Assembly: GCA_038502055.1 (NCBI GenBank) | Contig: JAXRKN010000041.1 | Location: forward strand, 211,001 to 275,000 | DNA length: 64,000 bases | Direction: 5' to 3' | Source: Tanytarsus gracilentus | Lineage: Eukaryota; Arthropoda; Insecta; Diptera; Chironomidae | In this document: piece after piece, positions 1-10,671 of the stretch | Numbering within the stretch: the stretch's first letter is position 1 | Layout: every line of letters starts with the position of its first letter | The notes under the pieces: generated by a model | Seen by the model: the letters and a program-made list of their open reading frames with translations, nothing else | Databases searched by the model: none | Told to the model about the DNA's origin: nothing | Made by a program: the position numbers and the translations under genes

Positions 1-3000
1 TGTGTCGATTTTAATGTGCACATCAAAATACGTTTATTAATTAATTCAAAACAAGATAATGGATGTGTTGACAATAATACGACTTTCAAAAGAAAATTAT
101 CTCTATACAAAAACTACAAAAACTATTAAGATCTAATTTCTGACAAGATTTATAAAATTATAGATCAACCAGAAGGAAGATGAGCTTTTTAAAATGAGTT
201 AATTTTTAATAAATTATTTAATTTTGGGAAAGCCGATACGATAGCTGATACGAGCTACCAAATGAAGTTTTACATGAAAAGTTAATTTAATTAATTATAA
301 TACAATTTAACCTTTCCTGATCGTGAGCAGAACAAGGTGATAATAATGGAATCTTGCATAAGTCTTAAGATTTCTCTTAAGAATAGAATTTAAATAGCCC
401 CTTTCCATCAATAAAGTAAACTTTTAAATAACCTTACAAAAAAAATATTTAACACTCGAAATAAATGTTTTGATGAAGGAAGGAATCGTTCACTTGGCGC
501 TAAAAAAAATATTAAAAATCCTAACCACATAAATAAATGGAATGATTTGTTTTGTCTCTGTATTTTTTTTAATAAATCTTAATTGAATTAACTCAATTTC
601 AAAGACATTTTTTATGCGAAAAATATAGCCAGCAAGTGCTGACATCATTCAATTATCATCCAATGAATGCAAGCAAGGACTTTACAGTTTTCTCAACAAG
701 AATCAAATTTAATTAAATCAAATCCACTTCTATAAATTCAAAATCATTTTTAAAATTTTTCAGCCATACACGAAAAAACGCTTTCTAAAATGTACAAACG
801 CCAAGTTTCAAATGTATAAACTCCCACAATAATAGATGCTTTCCACTTACAATTGTTTCATTTATTTCTTCATGTTTTTTCTCTCTCGCGAATAAATTTA
901 TTCACCATGACGGGCCATGAAAACCGTTGGGGCCGTAAATTTAAATAAAAGTAAACTTTTTGTATACAATTGTCTATTGAAAATACGTTGGGGCCGAGAT
1001 TTAAATTTTATTTGTATGAGGATTTTTTGAATTTTAACGGTAACATTTGGCCATGTCCCACGCAGGGCCATGACAAGTGCTCATCACCTTCAAACAAAAA
1101 TAGCAGTTTGAATTCTCTCTTTCCTTAAGTGAGAAAATATTTGGACTAAATTTTTTTCTCTCTCAGACATTACATTCTTTGAGTCTCACAAACACAGTAA
1201 ACGACTCCAGAAAATTGTATGATTAACGAAAACGCATACAGACGCGATCGAAAAAGACTCAATATACTATTGGGTTTGAGCACAAATTTCTATTGAATAG
1301 TGTTAACTTATAGGAATTATATTTGTTTTATTACTTTTCAAGAGTACTTTTCTAAGTAGTTTTGCACACCTAGGTGCAACTTATGTATTCTATTTGATTG
1401 TATCGTTTTATGCTCTTTAATCAATAAAAGATATGATTTATTTATTATAATCAGTTCTTCTTACCCTGTTATGTTCAAGGGCTGCAGCATTGTGTTCCTC
1501 TCGCTTTCCAAAGCAGCCTGTGCACTTATTCTTGTTAAATATATTGGGTGAAAACTTGCGGCATTCCGTAATGCCACGATTATTGCTCAACATTGTTATT
1601 TAATCAATAATTGATTTTTTGAACACTTAATGAAATTTCTTCTTATTGCCACTCAACTTTTATCCACAAAACGTATTTTTTTCCACAAATGCGCTCATTA
1701 CTATGTCTTCAATTGATCCTAGTTTTTTAATTTTTTTTTGCTCCGTATGAAAAGAGTCATTAAAGAATTTTTTTCACTCACTCACTTGATGCTCTATTAA
1801 TTAAAAACCAATAAAACAACTAAGTTTGTATGAAAGTAATTTTGTTTTTCTTTCATTCGCACTCACATTTTTAGTCAGTGAGTACGCGGTAATGGGGTTT
1901 TTGATAATAATTTCTCAAGCTATTTTGTATAATCCTCTCCTTTCTTTCTTTCTCTCGTTCAGTGATTCCATCTTGTATATACATTTCACCTCTTTTTTTG
2001 TAATATGCTCTTTATTTACAACATTTCGTGGTCGCGTAATTTGAAATTTTTCTCTCATACCGAAAAAATTCTTCCACGTTCATGAGATATTTCGAGTGGT
2101 TGAATAATTACTTTAAGGAGAAGAAGACAAATTAATAAAACAAAAATATATTAATTACTTTTTCCTTCATATGGGGATCACTTTATTATACTTATTACCA
2201 CTTGCTTTTATTTATTATCATTATATCATTATGTTGATAAATTTTGTCGAAACTTTCAGTTTATGATTTTAATTTTTCCGAGTAGCTAGATGAGGAAAAG
2301 TTTCAAATGATTATTTTTTTCTCAATACACTCTGCAGAGATAAAAAATCAAATAACTTCGCTGCACGCCGTGTATGTATTCAAAAAGAAACCTGAAATTA
2401 CAAAAACTCGTACACCGACACGAGAGGTTTCTTATATTCGCGTTAACACACATTGAACTTGTTTCTCTGTGAAGAATTTAAAGTTTTTAACTCAATAAAA
2501 CGTACATACGTATATGCTTGTATAATATGACTCCTTCGCGATATTGCTTTAAGTCTCTAATTTATTGTATTATTGTTCATACAGTTGTATAAACGAGTAT
2601 CAAAATGTTATATAAATACTATTTTCGTTTCGCGGATAACAAAAATCTTTAATATTTAAATAATTTCGAATTTTTTTTAATCTTTTTTTATTAAAAGAAA
2701 ACACATTGTTAATCGACGGCGTTACAAAACACAATGAGCAAAGAGTTCGTTTCGAATGTGTTCAATGATTTTACGCGAGAGAGAGACACAGTACATTTCA
2801 TGATGATTTTTTCCTTGAAATGAAGTAGCATTAATGTAAGTTTAGAATTGATAAGAAATAATAAAGTCATGTTAAATCAAATTATAAATTTAATTTAATT
2901 TACAGGTCTAATTCATCACTCATGTATTTATTTCTTTACATCATTTCAAAAAAATGCATACACATTTTTGAATTTAAGGAAGTCAATCGACTGAATTTAT

Positions 3001-3156
3001 AAGCATAATTTTCTTTGATGAATGGTCTCAGGTGACAAATTCTATTTCAACTGCTTTATTTTAAAATTTATTAAACGACTTATTTGAGGGAATGCTTTGA
3101 CAGTAAACAAAACTTTCTAACGGCTTTTCAAAATTAAAATTTTGTTTCACTAAAAA
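1..3156. other. AT-rich non-coding stretch, no gene seen
   Basis: The only open frames here are short and of low complexity, and I found no protein that looks real. There are homopolymer and short tandem tracts. The one recurring sequence is a segment near 1003-1046 that resembles one inside the tko intron (about 36515-36560). It could be the upstream regulatory region of the gene at 3921 or the distal flank of a gene outside the window. Confidence 0.5.
1003..1046 (+). repeat. short dispersed repeat, also in the tko intron
   Basis: A core of about 40 bp containing TTTTATTTGTATGAGGAT followed by a TTTTTGA..TTTTAAC run recurs at about 36515-36560 with a few mismatches. In both places it is followed by an ACATGTCCC/CATGTCCC segment. 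The match is short, so this may be an old fragment of the dispersed element family described at 43855-44650, but membership is inferred only. Confidence 0.4.
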
Positions 3157-3888
3157 CCAAGGGGATAATAGAGTTTAAAAAGCGAAAAAACAAACAAAAT
3201 CATTTTAGGGTAATTATAAGTAGACATTCAGCGTGAGTAATTTTAGTCTACACGATAAAACATGTCATTTATTTAAGCTTTGACCATATGCCAAAGCACA
3301 TTTTAATCAATCGCTTATCCCCAGTAGACTTGCCAAAATAAGATTGTTATGTATGTATGTATTATGTATGTATTTTACGATGTGATAGCTCTCAGGTATC
3401 TTTCGACCCTGGTCAGACGCAAACCATCGCAGCTTCCGTCCTTACCGTAGTTCTCGCGTCGGATACGCTACGACTCAAGAATTGCCACTAGATGAATAAA
3501 GAAGATAACCCTATCCACCCGGCGATCTAATTACCCCACTCCAACAAAATGAATGCGAAATAATGGTGGAAAAAAAATTAAATTTTCAACTCATTCTTGC
3601 TTTTTACCTGACTTTAGTTGATGAACTCGATGTCACTACGATGAAATGACGACTTAACAACATGATGCGATTATTTTTAACACTATTAACACACTTAAAC
3701 ACTATAAAATGACGAATTAAAATATTTTGTTTTGTTTACTTAGATAAAATGATTGAAATTTTGAGTAGATAAAGTTACTCGCCCTAAAATTTTCGTCAAG
3801 ATTTTTTTTGTTTAATAAACTTTGCATCTTTTTTAAGCGAAATTTTTTTGCATCTTTTTCGCTCATGTGAGCCTTATTATCCCCTTGG
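3157..3888. mobile_element. 732-bp element with CCAAGGGGATAATA terminal inverted repeats
   Basis: The left end reads CCAAGGGGATAATA and the right end is its exact reverse complement; a second match (AGCGAAAAA) lies just inside each end. The interior has a GC-richer block (about 3390-3535) unlike its surroundings and no long open frame, so it looks like a non-autonomous DNA transposon. I cannot see a convincing target-site duplication. A segment of its interior (about 3590-3720) resembles 34475-34610 at roughly two thirds identity. The right end is 32 bp from the start codon of the next gene. Confidence 0.6.
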
Positions 3889-3920
3889 ATTTCATTTAAG
3901 ATTTAAGTATATTTTCGAGA

Positions 3921-4746
3921 ATGAGGATTAAATTTTATGTAATTAGTCAAGATACACAAGTTTATGCTTGTTTTATAACAAACAGTAATATTCACAACTA
4001 TTTCCAATTCGGTCGGAAATCACGGAAGGAGGCAAAGGAAAATGTTGCAATAAATCCTTACTTCTTTTACATTTTATATGAGTTCCAAATTTCGCAGCTC
4101 TACCGCCTTTCTCTTGCAAGATATATCAAAAAGCTATCACATTTAGTCATTAAAATAATTCCTCCTCAAAAGGAATTCCTCGATAAAGTTTGGTAAGCGA
4201 AAAAACTATGATTTAAGGTCTATACTATAGACTCTATAGAAGTATAGAAACTTTTAATTGAAGAAATTTTCTCTCTTTTTTTCAATAATAATAGGGGTGA
4301 AATAGTACGACAAATCATATGGGAAGCAATTGAAACAGACTATATGTTCAGCTGGTTTTCTACGTTAGGCGGTAAGTTGTATTTTATTAAATCAATTTTT
4401 TAAACAATTTTTTTTAAATATTATATTAGGTGCGTTTTCGGCTCTAGGTGATGAGGCAGTGCTCCCAGCAGTGCTCGCTTTTCGAGTTTCAATCCAACAA
4501 ATAAAACTCGTACTTGCAAAAAAATTCTGTGACCTCGGCCTGTTAGCGAGGTGTAAACTGTTTTTAAGCATTTCTTTAATTCAACAACGGAAATTCAAAT
4601 TAGCACGAAGAATTATTGAAGAACAATATTATTTTGGCAAGTCTACTGGGGATAAGCGATTGATTAAAATGTGCTTTGGCATATGGTCAAAACTACAGTA
4701 TAGTCACAAAATTTTCAAGAATAAAAAACAACATGAAAACAAGTGA
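3921..4746 (+). CDS. small conserved-looking protein, three exons, family not named
   Basis: Three exons join in frame: 3921-4192, 4295-4371 and 4430-4746 (GT..AG introns of 102 and 58 bp), giving 221 residues. I do not recognise the family with certainty. The second half looks like a real conserved protein rather than chance: residues around the exon 2/3 junction read FSTLGGAFSALGDE, followed by a helical, Leu/Ala-rich segment with RCKLFLSISLIQQ and MCFGIWSKLQY. The N-terminal 90 residues contain no clear domain. No signal peptide or membrane segment is evident. The start is the first ATG of an open exon and lies 32 bp beyond a transposon end, so an upstream exon cannot be excluded. The C-terminal tail is basic and short. 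Confidence 0.7.
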
Positions 4747-4884
4747 ACTTTCAAACTCAAAAAAAAAATTTTTATTGGTTGATTACAATACCTCTCTGTT
4801 AAAGAGCATTTCATACAAAAAATTAGAAAGGTTTGTTTAAATGTTTATTATGGCATGAATTGAACCCTGTCGTCCTCGATTTAT

Positions 4885-6629
4885 TTAAAAAGGAGAACGA
4901 GCCAAACTTCCCATTGGATCCCAGGCGAAAAGAATAGATGGCTTCAACTTGAAAACTTTCATAATCTCATCCGACACATATTTCTTGTCAATAACTACTT
5001 CGTATCCATACTCCCGGAACCAATCAACAGTCATAACCAAATAACCTGAAGAAAACTAACTTTTTAGCAAAAATATATCGTTCATTGATTTTGTGTCAAA
5101 TTACCTTTGTCTCCTCCACGGCTTTCACCCCATGAATTTTCAACTCGAAGCTTTATTGGCTTTCCCTCACTGTCAGTTCCGTAGCCAGTAAAAACCATAG
5201 CATGAGTCATCAATGAATCGCCAAAAATTAGACGGTTTGCTTTATCAAGTCCAAGTTGAACCTCGACGTTGAAAAGTGTTTTGTAGTCATGACTGAATAA
5301 AAACATAATTATTTAAAAATATTTAGAAATTGAACGTACATTTCAAGATCCTCGATGCCACCTTGGTGTCTTGCGAAACGCGCTCCTACATCACATCCAA
5401 ACCAAACAGCTTCATTATCTTTAAGACTCTTGGTAATTAGATCAATGAGCACGTCAACTGGTTGATTATTATAAAAAACCGGCCTTCCTCCCACAACATT
5501 TCCAAGACAATCGACAGTATATGCTTTTCCGAATTCATTCGTTGGACGAGGATCAGTAACGAGACACACTTTGTCATCGACATTATAGTATGCTTTAACA
5601 TATTGCTCATAGAATTCGATCGGCGTGATTGGACCAATTGAGGTGTACTTCTTATTCTTATCATAGTATTCAAATGTGAATTTTTCTGGAGGAATTCCCA
5701 GACAGATGCCAACAATGTTGTAAATTTCACCCATTTGCTCGTCAACTTTCGTCTGAACTTCAGTATTGGAAGCACCAACGTTCATGAGATCTCGAATAAC
5801 TTTTGAGTATTCGCGCAGTTTAGATTTTAGGATAGCATTCATTCGTGCCGATGATTCACTGCTGAAGCTCTCTGGAAAGCACTTTTTCGGCATCAATCCA
5901 TGCTTGTTAATAATATTAACTATCATATCCCATTGTCCACCATCACCGATTGGGTCACTGAGAAGAAACGATACGAGACGTCCCTCAACCGATTCACCCC
6001 GTTTAACTGTTTCGACAATGTTATTAAGGAAGTAGTAACTTCTCTCGATCTTATCCCAGTAGAAAAAGTGTGCTTGCGAAAATTCAAATTCATCCAAATT
6101 CCACTGCTTCATAAATGCTATTCTCATTACATTGTGTGCAGCAAAATTCCAACAACGTCCGCTTGACTTTTGATCACATACAGGCTTTCCTTCGATTTCG
6201 ATTTTATGGGTGAAAACATGTTGAGTTTTTTCATCTCCTACTCTTTGCCTTGAAATTGCAATCTCAATTGGGTCCTTCTGAAAACAGGCATTCTGTGCTA
6301 GTTTGTTTTTATCACAGTTGTAAAATTCCTGGCGAAGAGTTTGCAATGCAGCTCTTGACAAAGGACCTAGTCAATTTAACGAAAAAAATGTAGAATGATG
6401 ACGAAGCAAAAGAAGAGAATTAGCGCATGTAATTTAATTTATCAAACTTCGACCTTTTTTATCCTCAAAAAAGAAAATTATTTCTTTACTAAGTACCTAT
6501 AATAAACTATTAAAGGTAATGCACTCGAGTGTTAATTAAACAACATTTTTGAGAGTATATTTGGAAATTTAGAAAAATTTTCAAAAATTAAAACATATAT
6601 ATAACCTTATTAAACTTACGCAATGACAT
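4885..6629 (-). CDS. bleomycin hydrolase (peptidase C1B), intact
   Basis: Cytosolic papain-fold aminopeptidase of the Blmh/Gal6 family, which trims N-terminal residues from peptides and forms hexamers. Four exons: 6629-6620 (ATG, 10 bp), 6366-5340, 5292-5105 and 5045-4885, together 461 residues, close to the roughly 455 of mammalian Blmh. The catalytic Cys lies in SSGRCWNF (about residue 74), the His in LMTHAMVF (about 375) and the Asn in RVENSWGE (about 397). EFEFSQAHFFYWDK, GDGGQWDM, PKKCFPES and the end FAWDPMG are family signatures. The mature C-terminus is extended to LARSPF, where mammalian and yeast enzymes end near the Ala that blocks the active site. Positions 5404-6106 are repeated almost exactly, inverted, at 9335-10037. 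Confidence 0.95.
5404..6106 (-). repeat. arm 1 of 703-bp inverted repeat (inside bleomycin hydrolase exon)
   Basis: The reverse complement of this block aligns without gaps to 9335-10037. Reading all 703 columns I find one difference (AAG Lys in this gene, ACG Thr in the other). Identity stops abruptly on both sides: just upstream of CAGTGGAATTT and just downstream of GAAGCTGTTT the two genes are still related as proteins but very different in DNA. Confidence 0.97.
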
Positions 6630-6758
6630 GTTGATTGCTTCTTGTGATGCAGAAACAGAAAACAAATTAAAAATGACTTATTTATCCAATGAATTAGTCG
6701 CAAAATTAGAATGCTTAATTTTAACTCGCAATAAGTTTTTCTGAACAAACACGATTTT

Positions 6759-8165
6759 TAGCGTAACCCAACAAAGTTGTGGTAACGCTTATATACTCAT
6801 CTTTCCGTCCGTCCGTTCCATCAAGATCTCGGCCCCTGGACCAGCTAGAGACTTCTAGTTTTCGTCAGATGGTAGCTCTTAGGGTCTATATTAGCCCATT
6901 TTAGGAATTTTTTGGGTCATGACCATAGGTCGTGCCATGGACGGCCATAATGTCCATTTTATCAGTTGATTATCCTAATTATCCTAATTATTCCTAATTA
7001 TTCTAATTATCCTAATTATTTCTAATTATTTCTAATTATTTTTTTAATTTTTTTTTTGATAATTAGATAATTAGATAATTAGATAATTAGATAATTAGGA
7101 TAATTAGAATAATTAGTTGAAGTTGTCGCGCAGCGACAACCCTTTTCCTAATTATCCTAATTATCCTAATTATCCTAATTATTCTAATTATCACTTTTTT
7201 TCCTACCGCTGCACCTGATAAAAATAGCCATTTGGGTTGGGTGGGTGGGTATACGCTGTCGAATAAATGAGATGTGTGTGAAAATTTTATTTAATAAAAT
7301 CACTTGAAATTCGCAATTTTAAATAAATATTTTTACGCGAAAATGTCGATAAGAGTTGCACAAATTAAATTTCATTCGAGTTCATTCATTTACAGCTGTC
7401 AATCACTGATATCACAACCAACAAAAAAGATTTTAATTTTCACTTTTGTTTACTATTGACACTTTTCGCTTCGAAAAAAAAGTAAAAGATGCGAAAAGTA
7501 AAAGATGCGAGAAGTTAAACCCCCCATTTCAAAATTTCAATAGCGGTTACGTTAACCGCGACAATTTCATTTGAGCGGTAAGAAAAAAAGTGATAATTAG
7601 AATAATTAGGATAATTAGCATAATTAGGATAATTAGGAAAAGGGTTGTCGCTGCGCGACAACTTCAACTAATTATTCTAATTATCCTAATTATCTAATTA
7701 TCTAATTATCCAAAAAAAAAAATTAAGAAAATAATTAGGAATAATTAGGAATAATTAGAAATAATTAGAATAATTAGGAATAATTAGAAATAATTAGAAT
7801 AATTAGAAATAATTAGGAATAATTAGAATAAATGTCCATTTTTCATACAAACTTTCTCTTATACGCTTCATGGGAATCGTTGAACTCGTAATTGGACTAG
7901 GAATCGATTGACATAGATGATTTTTGATAAATGTCCATCATGGACGGCCAGGAGTGCCACGTACAGCCAAAATGTCCATATTTTAGAACTATAGCTTCAT
8001 GTATCTCGTTGAACTAGGACTTCTTGAGTCAAATATAAGTCATAATTTTTTATGCACTTGATTTTCAAATACTCATCTGATATGCATTAGAACGTAATAG
8101 AATTGAAAACTCATAAATAACACAAAAACAATTGATCTGATATGTTGGGTTACGCGGCAACACCC
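6759..8165. mobile_element. dispersed element (copy 1) between the two BLMH-like genes, interrupted by a foldback insertion
   Basis: The left end reads GCGTAACCCAACA and the right end TGTTGGGTTACGC, its exact complement. Left-end features (GCTTATAT, then TTTCCGTCCGTCCG, then ACCAGCTAGAGAC) recur at about 24765-24855 and, inverted, at 23429-23530. The right end with GGGTTACGCG and the hairpin CACCCACGAGTGGGTTTT recurs at 25245-25277. The interior near 7861-7985 is the reverse complement of the 120-bp unit amplified at 43981-44590. No transposase is visible. The exact outer boundaries are uncertain by a few tens of bases. Confidence 0.6.
6961..7830. mobile_element. foldback-like element with long AATTATCC-repeat arms
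   Basis: The left arm (about 6970-7195) is built of TAATTATCC/TAATTATTC units and contains TTGTCGCGCAGCGACAA; the right arm (about 7590-7830) is its inverted counterpart. A unique core of about 390 bp, with GGGTTGGGTGGGTGGG and GAGATGTGTGTGAAA, lies between them. The flanks AATGTCCATTTT at 6949-6960 and 7831-7842 look like a 12-bp target-site duplication, placing this insertion inside the element at 6759-8165. Core sequence recurs at 60530-60790 and 18230-18350. The architecture is like Drosophila FB elements; homology to them is not claimed. Confidence 0.75.
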
Positions 8166-8270
8166 ACGAGTGGGTTTTGAAACATTTTTTCCGTTTATTT
8201 CCCCCTCATAACAGCCTCATCTAAAAATTTAAACAAAAAATAAAAATAAATTGAACTTATAGTATTATTT

Positions 8271-10408
8271 ATGAAAATGTCCTGTTGTGTCCCTAACTGT
8301 CAATTTAAAAACGCAAAAGTCTCGCAGCATTTGTTTCCAGACCCAACTCGATTCCCACATCGCCATTTACGTGAGTCTAATTTTTTTAAATTGATGTATA
8401 TATTACATTAAGACTTTTCCTTTAAATTTAGCGTTTGATCGGTGCTTCTTTCTTTTGCTACGTTTGGCTTAACTATTGTTTAAAATTTTTAGCTTTAATA
8501 ATAAATGCAAAGAAAAAGAAAAAAAGCACTGATCAAACGCTAAATTTCAAGGAACAATCCCAATATATATATATAAATATAATTTCAATTATATTATATT
8601 TAGAATGGATGAGATCAATTAGTTCCGAAAAACTTTACAAGTTTGATCCTGAAGTGGTTTTTAAGCGGTTTCGAGTATGTAGAAAGCATTTCACCAAGGA
8701 CTGTTTTAATGGAGAGTGTAAAAAACTTCTTAATCAAGCAGTTCCTCAACTCTACTTACCTTCAAATTCTCATTCAAAGACGAAATATTCAGAGTATGAG
8801 GCAAAAGTTATTAATTTATTAAAGACCAATTCTCTGAACAATTTCTCAGAAGATTCTTTAAAATTAATCACACTTGAAAGCAATGATTTTTCAAAAAAAT
8901 ACGAGAATGAACTTGACATGCGGAATGATGACGAAGAAGAAGATTTTATGTTAATGGAGATCGTCAATGAAAGTCAATCCGAATATACTATAGTTTTGCC
9001 ATCAACTGAAGTTACAACAGTAGCTCAATCAAAAATCAATAATTTTAAAAAATCAATAATCGCTAAACCAACTACATTTTGCATTGAGTCACCATTGAAG
9101 CCAATACTTGCCGCTACATTGTCAAATTTAAGAACAAAATTTTTTAACTCTCAAAAAAATATAATTGCTCAAAATATTTGCACTAAAATTGATCCACTTG
9201 AAATTGTATCGATGTCGCAAATGAATGAAGACTTTCGCTTTAAAATTAACCTGAACCTATCAAAAGAGTTAAAAGATCGTGGCCCTTGGTGGTATCAACC
9301 AGCTTTTATTATCTTGAGAAATATAGTTATTAACCAGTGGAATTTGGATGAATTTGAATTTTCGCAAGCACACTTTTTCTACTGGGATACGATCGAGAGA
9401 AGTTACTACTTCCTTAATAACATTGTCGAAACAGTTAAACGGGGTGAATCGGTTGAGGGACGTCTCGTATCGTTTCTTCTCAGTGACCCAATCGGTGATG
9501 GTGGACAATGGGATATGATAGTTAATATTATTAACAAGCATGGATTGATGCCGAAAAAGTGCTTTCCAGAGAGCTTCAGCAGTGAATCATCGGCACGAAT
9601 GAATGCTATCCTAAAATCTAAACTGCGCGAATACTCAAAAGTTATTCGAGATCTCATGAACGTTGGTGCTTCCAATACTGAAGTTCAGACGAAAGTTGAC
9701 GAGCAAATGGGTGAAATTTACAACATTGTTGGCATCTGTCTGGGAATTCCTCCAGAAAAATTCACATTTGAATACTATGATAAGAATAAGAAGTACACCT
9801 CAATTGGTCCAATCACGCCGATCGAATTCTATGAGCAATATGTTAAAGCATACTATAATGTCGATGACAAAGTGTGTCTCGTTACTGATCCTCGTCCAAC
9901 GAATGAATTCGGAAAAGCATATACTGTCGATTGTCTTGGAAATGTTGTGGGAGGAAGGCCGGTTTTTTATAATAATCAACCAGTTGACGTGCTCATTGAT
10001 CTAATTACCAAGAGTCTTAAAGATAATGAAGCTGTTTTATTTGCGTGCGATTTGTGTGGGCTAAATAATATAAATCTTAAAAATTTCAAGCTCATTGCCG
10101 ATGAGGTCAAATTAAGTACAAAGTTGGAAAAATTTGATCGAATTGCATTAAAAGATGCAACAAAAAAGCTACTTATGATCATTATTGGTTTTAATTTCGA
10201 TCTATTTGGTAAGCCTCAAAATCTTTTAATTGAACCACTTTTTGAATCTAAGAGCAGTTTTAGTATTTCTTGTGAAAATTTTGAAGAAGTTGTGTCTGAA
10301 ATAATTATTGATCGTAGAAAGTTTGCATCTGACACACAAGTTCAAGTTTTAAATTCTAATCCGATTGTGCTTGATATTTGGGATTATTTGGGCTTAACAT
10401 GTAAATGA
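8271..10408 (+). CDS. THAP zinc finger fused to a catalytically dead bleomycin-hydrolase-like domain
   Basis: Two exons, 8271-8370 and 8604-10408, join in frame to 634 residues. Residues 1-85 form a THAP (C2CH) DNA-binding domain: CCVPNC at 5-10, FPDPTRFP, Trp35, CRKHF with Cys59 and His62, and the AVP box at 79-81. A polar, acidic linker follows to about 200. Residues about 200-634 match bleomycin hydrolase over its full length (LRTKFF..IAQNICTKIDPLEI; end VLDIWDYLG for the usual AWDPMG). All three catalytic positions are gone: the SSGRCWNF region reads RGPWWYQP, MTHAM is replaced by a KKLLMIII stretch, and RVENSWGE by a LIEPLFES stretch. Residues 278-511 are nearly identical in DNA to the intact enzyme gene. 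A nuclear, DNA-binding or scaffold role is inference. AATAAA follows the stop at about 10421. Confidence 0.85.
8417..8554. repeat. 31-bp inverted repeat forming a hairpin in the THAP-fusion intron
   Basis: The arms 8417-8447 and 8524-8554 pair over 31 bp with two mismatches; the shared core is AAATTTAGCGTTTGATC. The 76-bp loop is AT-rich. The left arm includes a plausible but unused 3' splice site (TTTAAATTTAG). Small size and near-perfect arms suggest a recent MITE-like insertion or a local inverted duplication. Confidence 0.7.
9335..10037 (+). repeat. arm 2 of 703-bp inverted repeat (inside the THAP fusion gene)
   Basis: This is the counterpart of 5404-6106, same length and one substitution. 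It encodes residues about 278-511 of the fusion protein, starting at QWNLDEFEFSQ and ending at KDNEAV. Protein similarity to bleomycin hydrolase outside this block is low, so identity inside it needs a separate, recent cause. Confidence 0.97.
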
Positions 10409-10671
10409 TTTGGTTTTTGTGAATAAAATCATCACGACAAGAAAACTACGTCGTATTTTTATTTTCAAAGTAATTCTTAGATTAATAAAAAGTTAAACAT
10501 AAATTGGTTTTTAATTTAATTGCTAAACAGGGATTATAGATATTTTTTACAGCATTCTTCTTGTTCTACAAAAAAAGTAGTTTTAAATTTAAAAGAAAAA
10601 ATCTTAATAAAAAATTATGCGTTTGGCAGGGTAAACCTAAAAAAAACTTTTGAGATGCTACACATTGTAAT

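Noticed and set aside
1826..2044. 72-residue hydrophobic open frame
   Set aside because: Phe/Leu/Ile composition is what AT-rich non-coding DNA gives; no conserved feature, splice signals or neighbouring coding exon.
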